From contig JAKOGI010000054.1 in assembly GCA_029747015.1 (NCBI GenBank), forward strand, positions 222,501 through 286,500: a DNA stretch of 64,000 nucleotides, in the 5' to 3' direction. Shown here in pieces: positions 24,801 to 36,470 of the stretch; within the stretch, counting starts at the first letter, position 1; each line of letters opens with the position of its first letter. This DNA comes from Carnegiea gigantea. Lineage: Eukaryota; Streptophyta; Magnoliopsida; Caryophyllales; Cactaceae. The position numbers and the translations under genes are program-made. The notes under the pieces are model-generated. The model did not search any database. It saw only the letters and a program-made list of their open reading frames with translations, and had not been told where the DNA came from.

Positions 24801-25860
24801 TTGTCAAGGATGGAGGGGTACGGTAGGGGCCGTTGAAAAGAAAGGCGGGGGGGGGGGGGTTGGGGGCCTGTCATATTCCAGAAGCTTGTAAGTGTTACCA
24901 CTTACTCTAACACCACATCATCGTTGCGGTTAGGTGGTGTCGTCACTGGTCTTTTTCATGGAGACACCGGCTGTTATCATTACTGTATTAAGAGAAAAAT
25001 GACAACAAGTGCACTGGTTTTGTGATAATTTCTCGTCGACTGCTAATATACTGCCAAGTACGTAGTAGGTGAATTTCAACTGTAAGGCACGATATGTTAA
25101 TGTAGCGGCCTATGATACACTGTTCGTTGTATAATTTTTGTTTTATCTTCGTTGTGTAAATTTAGACGTCAACTAACAGTGAGTACCCCCTAGTCCAAGG
25201 GAGATGGGTGATAATGTCCCACTGAAATTGTGGTTCTTCCATACATGGGGCATGTCTTTGGGAGAATGCTACCTGAGAATTGTACAGGAGTAGCTTTCCA
25301 CATTCACCAAGGGCCAAGTGTCTTATCCTCGCTTGTTCTAGGGCTCCCCTTTGATGAAGGCAGACGCACATATAATGTGAAAATGTATTTGTGCTCTTGT
25401 GGTCCTAAGTCCTGTACAAGTGAAAATGTAAATCTCTTTAGTTGTACTTAATTGTATTTTTTTGGTTTTGGGGGGGGGGGGGGGGGGGGGGGAGCCCATG
25501 TTACTATTTTGTGGTCCTTTGGATGGAATACTATGCCTTTATTTAGTATTAAGCTCATAGCCTCATGCTGGTATTTGTTTGTGGTCCTTAGAAGCAGGGT
25601 TAGTGGAGTTGGCTACATACATACGTGTACGTCTGTTTTTCTCCTTTTCTTCAGTTAATATTAGTTGATGATATAGTTGAGCGTACTCTTCTAAGAAGAT
25701 GAGTCTACCATTTACAACTTAATTATCATCTACCATTGTTAAAAAAAAAGAAAAAAAAAAGAAAAAAGAGGAAGTTCGGTTAGTGGAGGTTTTTACGTCT
25801 GTCGATGTCTCTTGAACCATCTATCGTACATTAGTTTTTTTTTAATCCTGATATGTTTGC
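21870..25860. other. no gene recognised; contains poly-G runs
   Basis: About 4 kb of less repetitive sequence without a recognisable protein domain. Frames up to about 100 codons occur on both strands but are broken and overlapping. Poly-G runs lie at 24847-24859 and 25471-25491. It could hold introns or a non-coding transcript. Confidence 0.3.
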
Positions 25861-25876
25861 ACTTTGCATTAATTTT

Positions 25877-26196
25877 TACTCCTTTCACTTTTCAATCAAT
25901 AAGATTTAACTCCACATTGTGAAAATGCCTTTTTGTTGTAGTTATGAAATTATAAATACTTAACACAAAGTAAAAAAATCCAATCAAAATAACTGCAAAT
26001 TAAGAAAAAGTAAGAAAATTAGGGAAATTGCTTAAAAATAAAATTTGATATTTTTTAATAGAAAAATATTATGAAATTAAGCAAAATAAGTTTTAAATAA
26101 AGATATTTAATATAACTTATTTGAAGGAACATGAAGTACAAAAATTAATGAACTATTATACAGAATAAAAAGTTCACTTCGAAAAGTGAATAAGTA
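25877..26196. mobile_element. Stowaway-like MITE
   Basis: The left end TACTCCTTTCACTTTTCAA mirrors the right end, which reversed reads TACTTATTCACTTTTCGAA. Outer TA dinucleotides fit a TA target duplication. 320 bp, AT-rich, no coding content. Confidence 0.65.
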
Positions 26197-27107
26197 TTGC
26201 AATTTTTTAAGGATTTTGGTTTAGAAAGAGAGGGCTTGAGTGAGTGTCATAATGGAGGAAAGAACCAGCAGCAGGACGGTCTTTTAAGCAGAAATTAAAA
26301 TTTTCTTTTTTTTAATTATAATTTAACTCGTAGTGGCCGGCTACCATGTTTCAGATTATCTGTTACATTTATCTGTTAGCTAGTTACTGGCATTGTTGAA
26401 GAACGGTATTTTCAGTTGGAGAAACCAAGCCTTCAGCTTTCATATGGCTCAAACATTTTTTCTCTCAGCTGGCTTATCTGTCATTTGTTTTTGGGGTCAG
26501 AAAGGTAATGCAAGTTCATTAAAATATTTAAGAATGTTACAAAGATTGCTAAGTGTTGAGTTACGAGCAGAGTTATATCTACTGTTAAAGATCTACGAAG
26601 TCTAGTGACATGTGACAAAGTATATTACAACACCCGTTTACATCATGTTGGTAAAGAATGCGCTTCTTAATGGTCAACTCATGACCCACCAAACTTAATG
26701 CTCCGCACTTCCTCCTAGCACATATAGTCTTGATCATAGTGCCTCGGTCAATTTGATGATCGGCCTTCCGTATCCTTCGTTTGAATCTTTTGCCATTATT
26801 GCAATCCTCCCTCCACCACGCAACTGGTTTAGGTTTAAGTAATTTAAACTCATACCTGTTTCCAGCGGATCCTGATCTGATGGTTTAATTCAATAGCTTT
26901 TTGCGCACTGTTTCTTTTTTGTTGAGTTTAAGCATTCTGTCTTCTTCATTGCTTTCCTTTTCTGTTTGCGATGGACTTTGGCTGAAAATTGAGAGGAATC
27001 GGCTATCTGGCTTCCTTGGCGATCATCGTAGATGGCATGTTTCTCTAACAGGACGAGTTATTATGTCTCGCAAAAATAGTCAGTCATATAAGCCTCTGAA
27101 TGTTTCT

Positions 27108-27799
27108 TTAACCCTTGGCATTCTTAACAGAATTCTTAGACACAAACTTAGCATCACTAGCAGAGGGTGCGATACGTGTAGGTGAAGGATGTATTTTCAA
27201 AGGGTCCAATGCTATGCTGTCAACTGCATCAGTATAATTCCTACTGGTGACGTCAACTAACCCATTACCCATTTTTCTCAATGGGTTCTTTTCCACAAGA
27301 TGTGTTACACATTGCTTCCATCCTGTGTAATTCGTTTCTTAATTCTTCATTGTTTGGGTCAAATTGAATAGCTACACAAAGATCCTGGTGAGCATCTTCT
27401 GTTAAGTCCACGTTCAACAAAGCTTGCGCTCTTCGAAATCAAGCTTTAACGTTAAATTGATCGAGTTTCATAACCACATCAGGTTGACGTTTCGCTTATT
27501 CAAGTTACCTTTCAATTTCAACAAACATACTCAGGCTAATAGAAATTCCAAGATCATCCATACAGGTGGCATCGTTCTCATTTTTGGGGATAACTGTACA
27601 TAGATATTGTGCTGATTTAATAATATCATACCTGGTTATGGTGCATCGAGAAGCCTTTGACCTGTAGAGCTTGTTTCCTTCCTCCTTCAGCTCCTTAGAC
27701 TTCATTAGTACCTCATGAGGGGATTGCATCTTCATGAAATTCATCTTTGATTTGATCCTCAGATAATTCATCCAATAAAGACCTAGATTGATAATCCAT
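27108..27799 (-). pseudogene. TPR-domain protein pseudogene
   Basis: The minus strand begins with an ATG at 27799 followed by MDYQSRSLLDELSEDQIKDE. After a frameshift it continues with VLMKSKELKEEGNKLYRSK, NENDATCMDDLGISISL, FRRAQALLNVDLTEDAHQDL, CVAIQFDPNNEELRNELHRM and a tail to 27108. KELKEEGNKLY, FRRAQALL and AIQFDPNNEEL are hallmark pieces of a three-repeat TPR domain as in co-chaperones. A stop sits before FRRAQ (near 27434), and frameshifts lie near 27730 and 27495. The repeat region between about 27600 and 27480 is partly lost. The specific parent gene is not identified. Confidence 0.75.
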
Positions 27800-28160
27800 G
27801 AGAGGCAACCTCCACGCCGAGTTTGATGACCCTGCTAGATGTCAAAGCTAATGTTGCCCTAGATTGAAATGACCAAAAGTCGATTGCACGTCTTGGTTCT
27901 CCCAATTGGGGGTTGCAATGGCAAAATACATATGACATTTAGAAGTAGACTATAGAGACTAAACCCTAATTTGACTATGATAGGAACAGAAGAAGCAAAG
28001 AAGGAGAATTAGAATGGGAGATGCGAAATTGGTGTTCATGGCAAAGAGCATGACCGGCGACGACACTTGGAGAAGCTGCCGTTGGCGGCCTACGGTGGTG
28101 ACAGATGAGCGCTTGTGGATGATGCCATTTGATGGTAGAAGAGAAGTCTCATTTTGTTTT
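27800..28160 (-). other. 5'-leader-like sequence of the TPR pseudogene
   Basis: On the minus strand this has AAACCCTAA-like and CT-rich leader character and an ATG-poor stretch, as in plant 5' untranslated regions. It may be the former leader of the pseudogene downstream. Confidence 0.3.
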
Positions 28161-28169
28161 TGTTGGTAA

Positions 28170-29120
28170 TAACTAATTAACTCTTTCTTCTATTTAGCTC
28201 ATTCAATATACTTTCACACTTGTATTATTTTTTTTAATAAAAAAAAGGGACTTGATGGACAAAACCCAAAGTAATAAGAATATTTTCTGAGCTGAGTCTA
28301 TGGCTCTCTCTCGCATTTTCTGGTTTTTAATTTCAATTTGCAATAATGGACGAGTTCTATTCTTTCATGAACAAAAGTATTTCGATTCTGTTGAAGTGGA
28401 TGGTCCAAGACAAAATAAAAGGTCTTTAAGATTGCTTACACGTTACCAAATCTATGCATTCAAATTTCTTTTTATAGCTTTTGTATCTCTCTAAGCGACC
28501 CAAAAAAAAAAAAAAAAAAAAGAGGAAAAATTACATATACCACAACAAGAATAAGAACATGTGTTCAATGGAAGACAATCTTATAATCCAAATTTTTTAA
28601 AAAAGTACAATGACTTTTGGTAAAATATAATACATACATTACTTTTGGCATAATGTATTATTAAAATATAATGAATTATCATGCAATATCTTCTAATAAT
28701 AAAGATTAATTTCTTTTTTAACATAGAAGGGGTAAATTATCTCAGACTAACATGTGTCAAAGTTTTGGAGGTTTTTGTTTTGTCTCCCTATACCCATACA
28801 ATGCATGAAATTTTCTTTTTGAATCCCTTAAAATTGTACTAACTATATATAAAAAGAATAGTAAGCTATATTCATAATTCATGTAATTTTGTTAAAAAAA
28901 ATTATTTGAGCCTCTGTTACAAAAGCACAATAATTTTTTCAAATTTAAGTGGATAACCCTAGTCCCAGGATTATATATGAATGGAAAAAAAAGAAAAATT
29001 AATTATAATATATTAAAATAATTGTGGATTTCCTACTGCTTTTTTAAAGTTAACTGGGTACAATAATTTTACATAATTCATGAATTATTTATTATTCAAA
29101 TACTTGTCTATTTATGTGAG
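28170..29120. other. no gene recognised
   Basis: AT-rich intergenic sequence with A-runs (28501-28520). Nothing codes convincingly. Confidence 0.45.
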
Positions 29121-29134
29121 ATTGCATGGGTGTA

Positions 29135-29193
29135 GTATTAGTAGTAGTAGTAGTAGTAGTAATAATAATAATAATAATAATAATAGTAGTAGC
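29135..29193. repeat. (TAG)n(TAA)n trinucleotide repeat
   Basis: AGT units, then AAT units, then AGT units, directly abutting the hAT-like element that follows. Confidence 0.95.
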
Positions 29194-29874
29194 TAGGGGT
29201 GGCAATAGTGCGTGTACAGGATGGGTTTAGCCGTTCCCTTATCCATACCCATTTTTAAAATTAATATCTATTCCCATACCCGTATCCATATCCATCAACT
29301 GTTGTAAAGTTATATTCATATCTATACCCATACGCATTGGGTATGGTGGGTATATGGGTTTTATTCTGGTACATATAAACCAAAAAAAAAAAAAAAAAAC
29401 TCATTTTGCACCTATATTCGACATCAAATAGCCAATATGTCCCATTAACATCAAGTTTCTAACAACATATCATATCACATCAAATACAATCATATAAAAG
29501 TTTGCCAATCAAAATAATAAATTAGCACTTGATAATTACAGTTTCTAACAAGAGTCTCACCAAAGTCTTGAATACTGTGCAACTCAAAACAACTAGCAAA
29601 ATATCCAAGTATAAGTAACAAATTGGAACTTTAAACAAATGGGTATGAGTTTTATATGTAGCAAGTATGGGGCGTGTATTAGGTGGATATTGATAAAACG
29701 AGTATAGAGCGGATATGACCTATACCCATATCCTTACCCATACCCATGCCCATGCCCATTTTAGCAGTATCCGCCCCATACCATTTCTTTTTTTCATTTT
29801 CACCACCCATATCCATACTTATTAGGGTGGATTTTGCGGGTTTTAGGTAAGTACGGACTTTTTTGTTGGCCTTA
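29194..29874. mobile_element. hAT-like non-autonomous element in a trinucleotide repeat
   Basis: It starts TAGGGGTGGCAATAGTG and ends near TTGTTGGCCTTA. Trinucleotide repeat lies on both sides, so the target duplication is ambiguous (AGTAGTAG against AGCAGTAG). The interior carries CCCATACCCGTATCC-like words on the left and GGGTATGAG/TACCCATACCC words on the right. No transposase. Confidence 0.65.
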
Positions 29875-29997
29875 GCAGTAGTAGTAACAACAATAGTAGC
29901 AGCATCAATAGCAATTGTAGTAGTGGTAGCGACAGGACTTAGGAGCAATAGTAGTAGCAGGAGAAGGAAAAGTAATCACAACAGCAATAGTAATAAC

Positions 29998-30565
29998 TAG
30001 AGTTGGGTAATAGGTCGGGTTAGATTCGTGTTCGTGTTGAATTTAAATGCGAATCTAACCTGTTTATTAAAGGAATTGAAAAATCTTGACCTATGCCCAT
30101 TTAATTTTTAAATGGGTTGAGCTACTTAACCCGTTTAAAATAAACATGTTGAGTTCACTCGCCTAATTACCTATTTATGCATTTAACATTTTCAACTGGT
30201 ACATAATTACATAGCGTTAAAAATTAAGTTTACGTATCACATTAAACAATTACTCTTTCAAACTCCCTCGATTCATCATAATTTACATTTTTTTCAATTT
30301 TTTATTCTAAATTATCTGATAAAAAGGTAAATAGATAAATGACGAATGAAAAAATAAGTTGATTTATTTAACCTATTTAATTAAACAAGTTAAATAAGTA
30401 CTTTTTCGTATCGAGAATATTGACCTAAATCTAACCCATTTAATTAAACAGATTAAACATGTCAACCCGTTTAATTAAACGGGTTGAAAATTTATACCCA
30501 AACCCACTTAATTTCGTGCCGGTTTCCGATCGGTAATAGCATCGGATCAGCTTTGCCCGACTCTA
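29998..30565. mobile_element. non-autonomous hAT element
   Basis: Ends are TAGAGTTGGGTAA and TTTGCCCGACTCTA. A perfect 8-bp target duplication GTAATAAC lies at 29990-29997 and 30566-30573. The interior shares AACCCGTTTAATTAAA and GGGTTGA blocks with the element at 16173-16783, so they are one family. No transposase. Confidence 0.93.
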
Positions 30566-30725
30566 GTAATAACAACAACAAGAACAATAATAATCATCAT
30601 CAACAACAATACCCTGCGTGGGTCACGCTTGCGTGGAGTCTGGGGAGGTCCAAATGTGAGTGACCTTACCTTTGCAAGTATCATCACCCGCAAAGAGACC
30701 GGTTTCAATAGACCCGCTAAAGATT
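30566..30725 (-). mobile_element. SINE with (TTG)n tail
   Basis: Read on the minus strand it ends in TTG-type repeats (AACAACAACAAGAACAATAA on the plus strand). The body contains GACCTCCCCAGACTCCACGC and GTCTATTGAAACCGGTCTC. This matches the layout of plant tRNA-derived SINEs of the TS type, which end in TTG repeats. The RNA polymerase III boxes are degraded. Confidence 0.6.
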
Positions 30726-30754
30726 TGAAAAAAAGTTTGAAGTAGAAAATCTTT

Positions 30755-30841
30755 TGAACAACAACAACAGCAACAGCAATTGTATCAACAACAGCAGTAA
30801 CAATAGTATCAACAACCAACAACAACAACAGCAACAATAAT
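30755..30841. repeat. (AAC)n trinucleotide tract
   Basis: Imperfect AAC/AGC units running up to the left end of the second CACTA element. Confidence 0.9.
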
Positions 30842-33529
30842 CACTACAAAAAAAGTTGTTTTTACCAATAGGGCTTATATGTTGGTATAGGCGTATTTTC
30901 TGTTAGTAAAACTCAATGCCAACAGATAAATATCTATCACTAAACTGTTGGTAAAAAAACCTGATGGTAAAAGTTTCATCAACAGATATAGTCATCTGTC
31001 GCAATTGATCATTAATATCAACAGATATGGTTCTGTGAGTATTGTTATAGTTATACCAACAAATGCTTTTTTGCTGCTAATATGTTGTTTTACCAACAAA
31101 TATGATTGTTGGCCTTGTTGTTTTCCCCGAACTACAAGCATTTCCAACAAAATATTTCTGATGGTAATTGTCTTCCTGCCATATTTGGTCATCATTATCC
31201 AACAAAACAATATGTTGTTAATGCAATTTCTGACTTTTTTTTTATAATCAACATATCTCTTGGTAATAATAAAGCTATATGTACCTAATTTAATTCCTTT
31301 ATTACAACAAATATACAAATATGGTGAAAATTAAACCCAAAGGTTGTAGGTAAAACAATTTGAAACTATGATACACCTGGTACAATAGAACAAGTAAATT
31401 AACTGAGTACTCAACAAAATCTTAATTTCATTGGATGCTCGTAATTGTGAAGATACATGACACCTAAAAAAGATTGCTTGATATTCAAAACTTCAATACA
31501 AAAACTTATATATAGTTCTTGGTCAAATATTTGCTAAGTCAGGGACAACAAAGGTACCCAAAATAGAATAATTCAACATATATTTCACTCATAATGTTCT
31601 TCATCATCTTCATTTTCCTCGACGGTCCGCTCTTCATATTCTTAATTATATGCTTTCGTTATATCGGCATCAACGTCATCCGCATCGTCGTCCTCCTCAA
31701 GCGAAGCAAGAAGATCGTCCTCCTCAAAACCAAAAGCGATTGGATCCTAAAGTTCAAAGCAACAAAGCCAACAACAAACAACTAATTCCCTTTCCTTTTT
31801 GAATACCAGGCTCTAGCCAAGAAACCTTCCTGTACTTACAACAAGAACACAGAAGAAACATTGGAACTTTATATGAGCTTTTAGTTTGAATTATGGTCGA
31901 TTCAAAGCAAATTTCACATGGGTCTTTCTAAATTCAGAATTAGCACAACCTTAGAGATATGAACCGTAAAAAAAAAGTGAGTTGTGAAAAAAATACCTTA
32001 AGGATAGGATGAAGTGGGGGTTAGCTTTCTTTCTTATTCTGCCTCCAGCGTTTCGGCACCAAGTTCTAGTTTTCCAGCTAACGGTAACGGAAGTTGGCTG
32101 GAAAGGGGCTGCAATGACAAAAGCTTTCGAAAATTAGAAGGTTATGGTAGATTGCGAGAAAAAATAAATAAAAAGTTGGTTTGAATAGCAAACGAGAACT
32201 GGATTGAATTAGTTTATTTTTCCCCCTACTGTAGATATCGCACCAAATGCATGTGTGCGTGTCTGTGCGTAAATGTATCAAAACTTTCACAATCTTCTTA
32301 TGTCTTGACTCTTATTCCACAAGTCTTTTTCCATCTAAGTTAAATATCACAGCTTCACTAAACACATATGCATCTTGAAGAGCTCCCAGTCATTTGTAGA
32401 CAAAAGGCCAAATATGGAGGACAGACAGAAGGAAAATCAAGCAGACAACTGAAGTTTAACTAATACTTCTATAAGTTCAAAATCACACTAGTGAGAAGTT
32501 GAAAGAAAGATAGTGACACCATATGCACAAGAACAGAATAAGCTCACAAACTATATCAATGTTTAAGAAGCTGTAAAAGATAGCAGCTAACCGTTTCTTT
32601 CACCAAAAAGAAGTAGCAAAACAATTGTAGCCACGAACAGCACTATGTCCCCATCTCCAATTCAAGACCTGTAGATATCACTAGACAATCAATTGAAGAA
32701 TCCTAATGACACCAAAATTAGCAATCCTAATTACCCAAAAAACAAGAAGTGGAAAAGAACTGAGAGTGAGTTAAGGGACCTACCCTTGACGAGTTTCCAT
32801 GAAACAGCACTAATGTAGCAGATATTAGCGTTACGTCTGATGCCCTGGGGCGAAAACCATAGCCAAGTAACCAAGATCAAATTTTCTGTAGAATGTATAA
32901 GTAAATATCAATGATACCATGAAGCAACAACCGTCTTGAATTCACATAGTAGGAATCACATAAGCGACTTTAAAAGGGGAAAAAGGAATGTAAATCTCAA
33001 AGCATAATGCTCAGGGACATATGCTACTGCTCATTGTGGCATTTGAAAATCCAAACTCACAAACCCTAGATTAAACAAAAGTTGCACAAGAAACCAATAA
33101 TCGAGTAAATAAAAATACTAAATTACCGTTTCATTTGGGGATCAATAAAGGACTTAATAAAGCATAAGGGAAAGAAGCTTAGAGACGATCTTTCTGTCTA
33201 CGGTGACCTAAATCAAACCCCACGAGCATCAGAATATGAATCTTAATTTCGAAGCTAGTTGGGAAACAGTAAAATAATCGAACCTTAATTGAACTGGACA
33301 CTGACAGTCTATTAGGGTCGATATGACAAATACGTCGGCGAGTCCTTATCATCATCGAACTTGACATCTGCTCACCTGCTCCATCAGACAGTCGACGCAA
33401 CAACGAAGGGAGGTTAAGACCTCATGACCTCCCCATCCTTGGCGCAACCCTTTTCCTTCGTTGACAGCTCGCAAAATACGACATCCTTAGCCAAAATCAG
33501 AAGATGATAACAAATCAAGATTTATGAGA

Positions 33530-33662
33530 AGCAGAAATTGGTCTTCCCCTTGCGCTTGCTTCCATGAGTGATGGCATCGTGATCCAGAAAAACAAGGTGA
33601 TCTTTGGTGAGGCAGCCAAGCTTCGTAGGAGTTCAAGGCTTTGATTTGAAGAGCCCCTTCAT
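33530..33662 (-). pseudogene. captured first-exon fragment of an MO25-like gene
   Basis: Starting at 33662 the minus strand reads MKGLFKSKP, a stop, TPTKLGCLTKDHLVFLDHDA, then ITHGSKRKGK. Plant MO25-like proteins (Cab39 family, scaffold of STE20-type kinases) begin MKGLFK.KPRTP..., and the stop here replaces that arginine codon (CGA to TGA). CT-rich leader sequence with ACCCTAAGAGAGAGA (33730-33705) precedes the ATG. So leader and first coding exon were taken up together, with no downstream MO25 exons seen. Later sequence (33400-33180) is unidentified. Confidence 0.72.
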
Positions 33663-33876
33663 CGATTTTCGATCGGCGCTAACTCTTCCCCAATTGAATC
33701 GGCAATCTCTCTCTTAGGGTTTTCGCTGTTGCAACCACTTGAATTACGCACATGAAATCAGGGATTCAACCCACTCTCTCTGTGTCTGTAGATTTGGGGG
33801 ATAAGGGCGCAGGCCCTTTACTCTGAGAACCCCCCCTCCCTTTTTTTGATCGAAAGAAACCCCCCTGTGTTCACAT

Positions 33877-34183
33877 GTAAAGTAATTGACGTAATAGATT
33901 GACTGCTTATTATGTTATTTAGCATATTTTTTATCATAATCATTATTTACTATTTCTATCATATTATTATAGACCTTTTTCTAAGTTATGTGATTTTTAG
34001 TGGTTCATCCCAATGATTATATATCAAGTTGCTATCCACATATATTTTTCATTGATTATTCTATCAGCTTTCCTAAATTATGATATTACCTATGTCTACA
34101 ATAGCTATCGGTTCATTACTTGCATAGTATATGTCATGAAATGTCTACTTTAATATGCACCGTGTATAACACGGGTCCAAACT
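33877..34183 (+). mobile_element. Helitron-like 3' end
   Basis: A hairpin CCGTGTATAACACGG followed by GTCCAAACTAG|T has the form of a Helitron 3' terminus, ending CTAG before a host T. TGTAAAGTAATTG occurs at the left limit given (33877) and again just after the end (34185), so the segment may be duplicated or truncated. The 5' end is unproven. Confidence 0.5.
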
Positions 34184-34686
34184 AGTGTAAAGTAATTGTT
34201 AAGTATTCTTTGACTTTTGAAATTTTCTCCTCTTTCTGTTTCTTTTTAGTCTAATTTCCCAATCATTTTGTTTATTTTATTGAAAATTAATTCAAATTTT
34301 TTTCCAGTGGTGGGATGTAATTTCACATGAAGGTACTGTAATTTGCAAAAAAAATACGGATTAAATAAAAAAAAATATGTTAGTACTCAAGAACAATACC
34401 AACAAATAAAACCTGTTGATCTTTTAATAACATTACCAACCGATTAAAAAAAATGTTGGTATCCAAATAATAAGACCAACAACTGACAAGAGTGTTGGTA
34501 TTCGGATAACAATACCAACACATAAATTGCTTTCTGTTGGAAATACTCGCGTCCTTTCCCACCAAATAAAGTCTACACTTTTGTACCAACAAAAATGTTT
34601 ATCTGATAGTAATATTTATTTTTACCAACAGAATGAACTTTTTATCAATATGAATATGTTGGTAAAAGCAACTTTTTTTCGTGGTG

Positions 34687-34724
34687 AAGAAGAAGAAGAA
34701 GAAGAAGAAGAAGAAGAAGAAGAA

Positions 34725-34785
<61 letters not shown>

Positions 34786-34787
34786 TA
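34687..34787. repeat. (GAA)n(TAA)n trinucleotide repeat
   Basis: About 14 GAA units followed by about 19 TAA units, immediately right of the CACTA end. Confidence 0.97.
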
Positions 34788-34789
34788 GA

Positions 34790-36235
34790 GATTTTTTATT
34801 CTTTCTTAATAATTATGTGGTTATAGTAAATATGAACCACAACTATCATCATAATGTATATAATATCTCTAATATGTCATATTTTTAATAGTAAAGATCT
34901 TTTATTATTAATTATTTTAATTACAACTAATAATTTATTTGGCTTGGATTAGGCTTGAAATTAGGTTAGAAAATATCCAAACTTCTAAAAATTTGACACG
35001 TGATATGTGCTAGCTTTGGAAGGTTTTGTCTTAATATATATTATTTATGGATGGATTTATAACAATCTGTGGACAATATATTTTAAACCCCCCCCCCCGG
35101 GCCCCTTTTTTGTTTTGGGCTCGTGGACAGGAGATTTGGTGGTTTGGCATTTAGGTGTTGCTAATGTCTACTACTGAGTCTCCCAATACCAATTCCTTTC
35201 TACATTTTCCTTCATAATGCTTCCCCCAAAAAACCTTTTCTAGAAAATAGAATGTGGCTACCAATGACTAATGCCACAGTTAATTACAATAATTATACTA
35301 ATAGGTATTTATTAAGGGCATTGTAAATATACAATATACATTGCCCTCTTAGTTGATGCAATTCATGTATGCATTTGTGCCTCTAATGACTTCAAATTAA
35401 AGATGAGGGAATACAAATCAATATAATTTCCATTTGTCATGGCATTCTTCCTCTTATTCATGCTTTTATCACGTGTTCATTGTGATCAGCCTCAATTTCC
35501 CGGCGAGGGTTCGATGGAAGCTCAGAGGCATGACCTGATGATTATGATCATGGGGTATAGTCAATTTTCCTTTCTAATTTTTTAATTTAGTAACCTGAGC
35601 ATCCCCGTAGCTTAATGGGCCTGGAGACCCAATAGGGTGGGCTGTGGAGGTTCGGGGAAACACATTCTGAGCCCAAGGTCCCAAGCCCAATAGAGGGTTT
35701 AGCCTTTTAAATGATGTACTGTCATTTTTTTAAGTTTTTGTACAAAGTAGGTTAATATCGATCTTGTTTACATGACTTATTAAGTTCTTCATATATAGGA
35801 CATAAACCCGTTTGTATATATGTTTTTTCTTTTTGGTAGGATGTTACTGTATTTGAAAGTCTATTATTGATTCTTTTGAAATTCAATTTTGCAACTTAAA
35901 TTTCATTAATTGACCGGAACTTTCAAATATAGCTCAAAGCCCAGGGGCAATAAGCCCGGGAACTAAGCCCAACCGCACAGCCACGCACAAAATACAGCTT
36001 ATGCTTCTCCCCTTAGTCGAACCTGGGTAGAGAGCGTGGGAAAGCAACACCTACTATCCGGCCAAGTGCTCTTCGGTATGTGTACAACTTACATGACTAA
36101 ACTGTGTTTGGATACGTAGTCCCTGTACCTGTATTGTTGTCTTGCGGTTGAAGTTTTTTATATTTAAAGGTTATTTTTTGAGTGTTTATTATATATTGTG
36201 CTTGTGTCTGCTGTCCCCATTCAATTAATCAAGTG
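34790..36235. other. no gene recognised
   Basis: AT-rich sequence with a C-run (35087-35098) and GGGCCT/AGGCCC-rich patches at 35600-35690 and 35935-35980. The patch at 35595 resembles a tRNA superficially but does not fold as one. Confidence 0.4.
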
Positions 36236-36239
36236 AACA

Positions 36240-36470
36240 TGTTGGGCATTGTTAGTAACATATATAAAAAATGGGACCATCCTACATTTAGAAATTTCGT
36301 GGCCTTGAGCGTGTAATAAGCAAATGAGTTGCTAGACCCATTTCTCATTGGTATCTCAGCATTGGTTCTAAAACGTCTACTATTACAAAGTTTGATGGAA
36401 ATATCAAATTCAACGTATGGAAAGTCATGACGTTCTTACACAGAACAGATTGATCTGAGTGTCCTTCAAG
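36240..36470 (+). mobile_element. copia-like LTR, PBS and gag start (fragment)
   Basis: A 108-bp LTR-like segment begins TGTTGGGCATTG, contains TATATAAAAAA (36261) and ends TTTCTCA. It is followed by TGGTATCTCAGC (36349-36360), a two-mismatch copy of the initiator tRNA-Met primer-binding site. The next frame reads ITKFDGNIKFNVWKVMTFLH, the typical opening of a copia Gag, then stops. No protease, integrase or polymerase follows. Confidence 0.6.

Larger units (their letters stand above)
30842..34686 (-). mobile_element. CACTA transposon carrying a host gene fragment (Pack-CACTA)
   Basis: The left end CACTACAAAAAAAGTTG matches the right end, which reversed reads CACCACGAAAAAAAGTTG. ACCAACA/TGTTGGT words fill both subterminal regions (30860-31240 and 34380-34680). 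Flanks are AAT (30839-30841) and AAG (34687-34689), one mismatch, in trinucleotide repeat. The interior shows a minus-strand acidic tail (about 31740-31590: FEEDDLLASLEEDDDADDVD), an MO25-like first exon (33530-33662) and a Helitron 3' end (34183). It has no transposase catalytic region and is non-autonomous. Confidence 0.88.

Noticed and set aside
24542..24891. Plus frames with hydrophobic stretches, possible membrane protein
   Set aside because: Two overlapping frames of similar length, ending in a poly-G run, with no family features.
26901..27185. 94-codon plus frame with a signal-peptide-like start
   Set aside because: Requires a TTG start and overlaps, antisense, the TPR pseudogene, whose homology is clear.
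30547..30837. Leucine/valine-rich minus frame
   Set aside because: Translation of AAC/AAT trinucleotide repeats and the SINE.
35595..35680. tRNA-like segment (GTAGCTTAATGGGCCTGG ... GAGGTTCGGGG)
   Set aside because: No acceptor stem closes and the T-loop is not TTCRANY; it does not fold as a cloverleaf.
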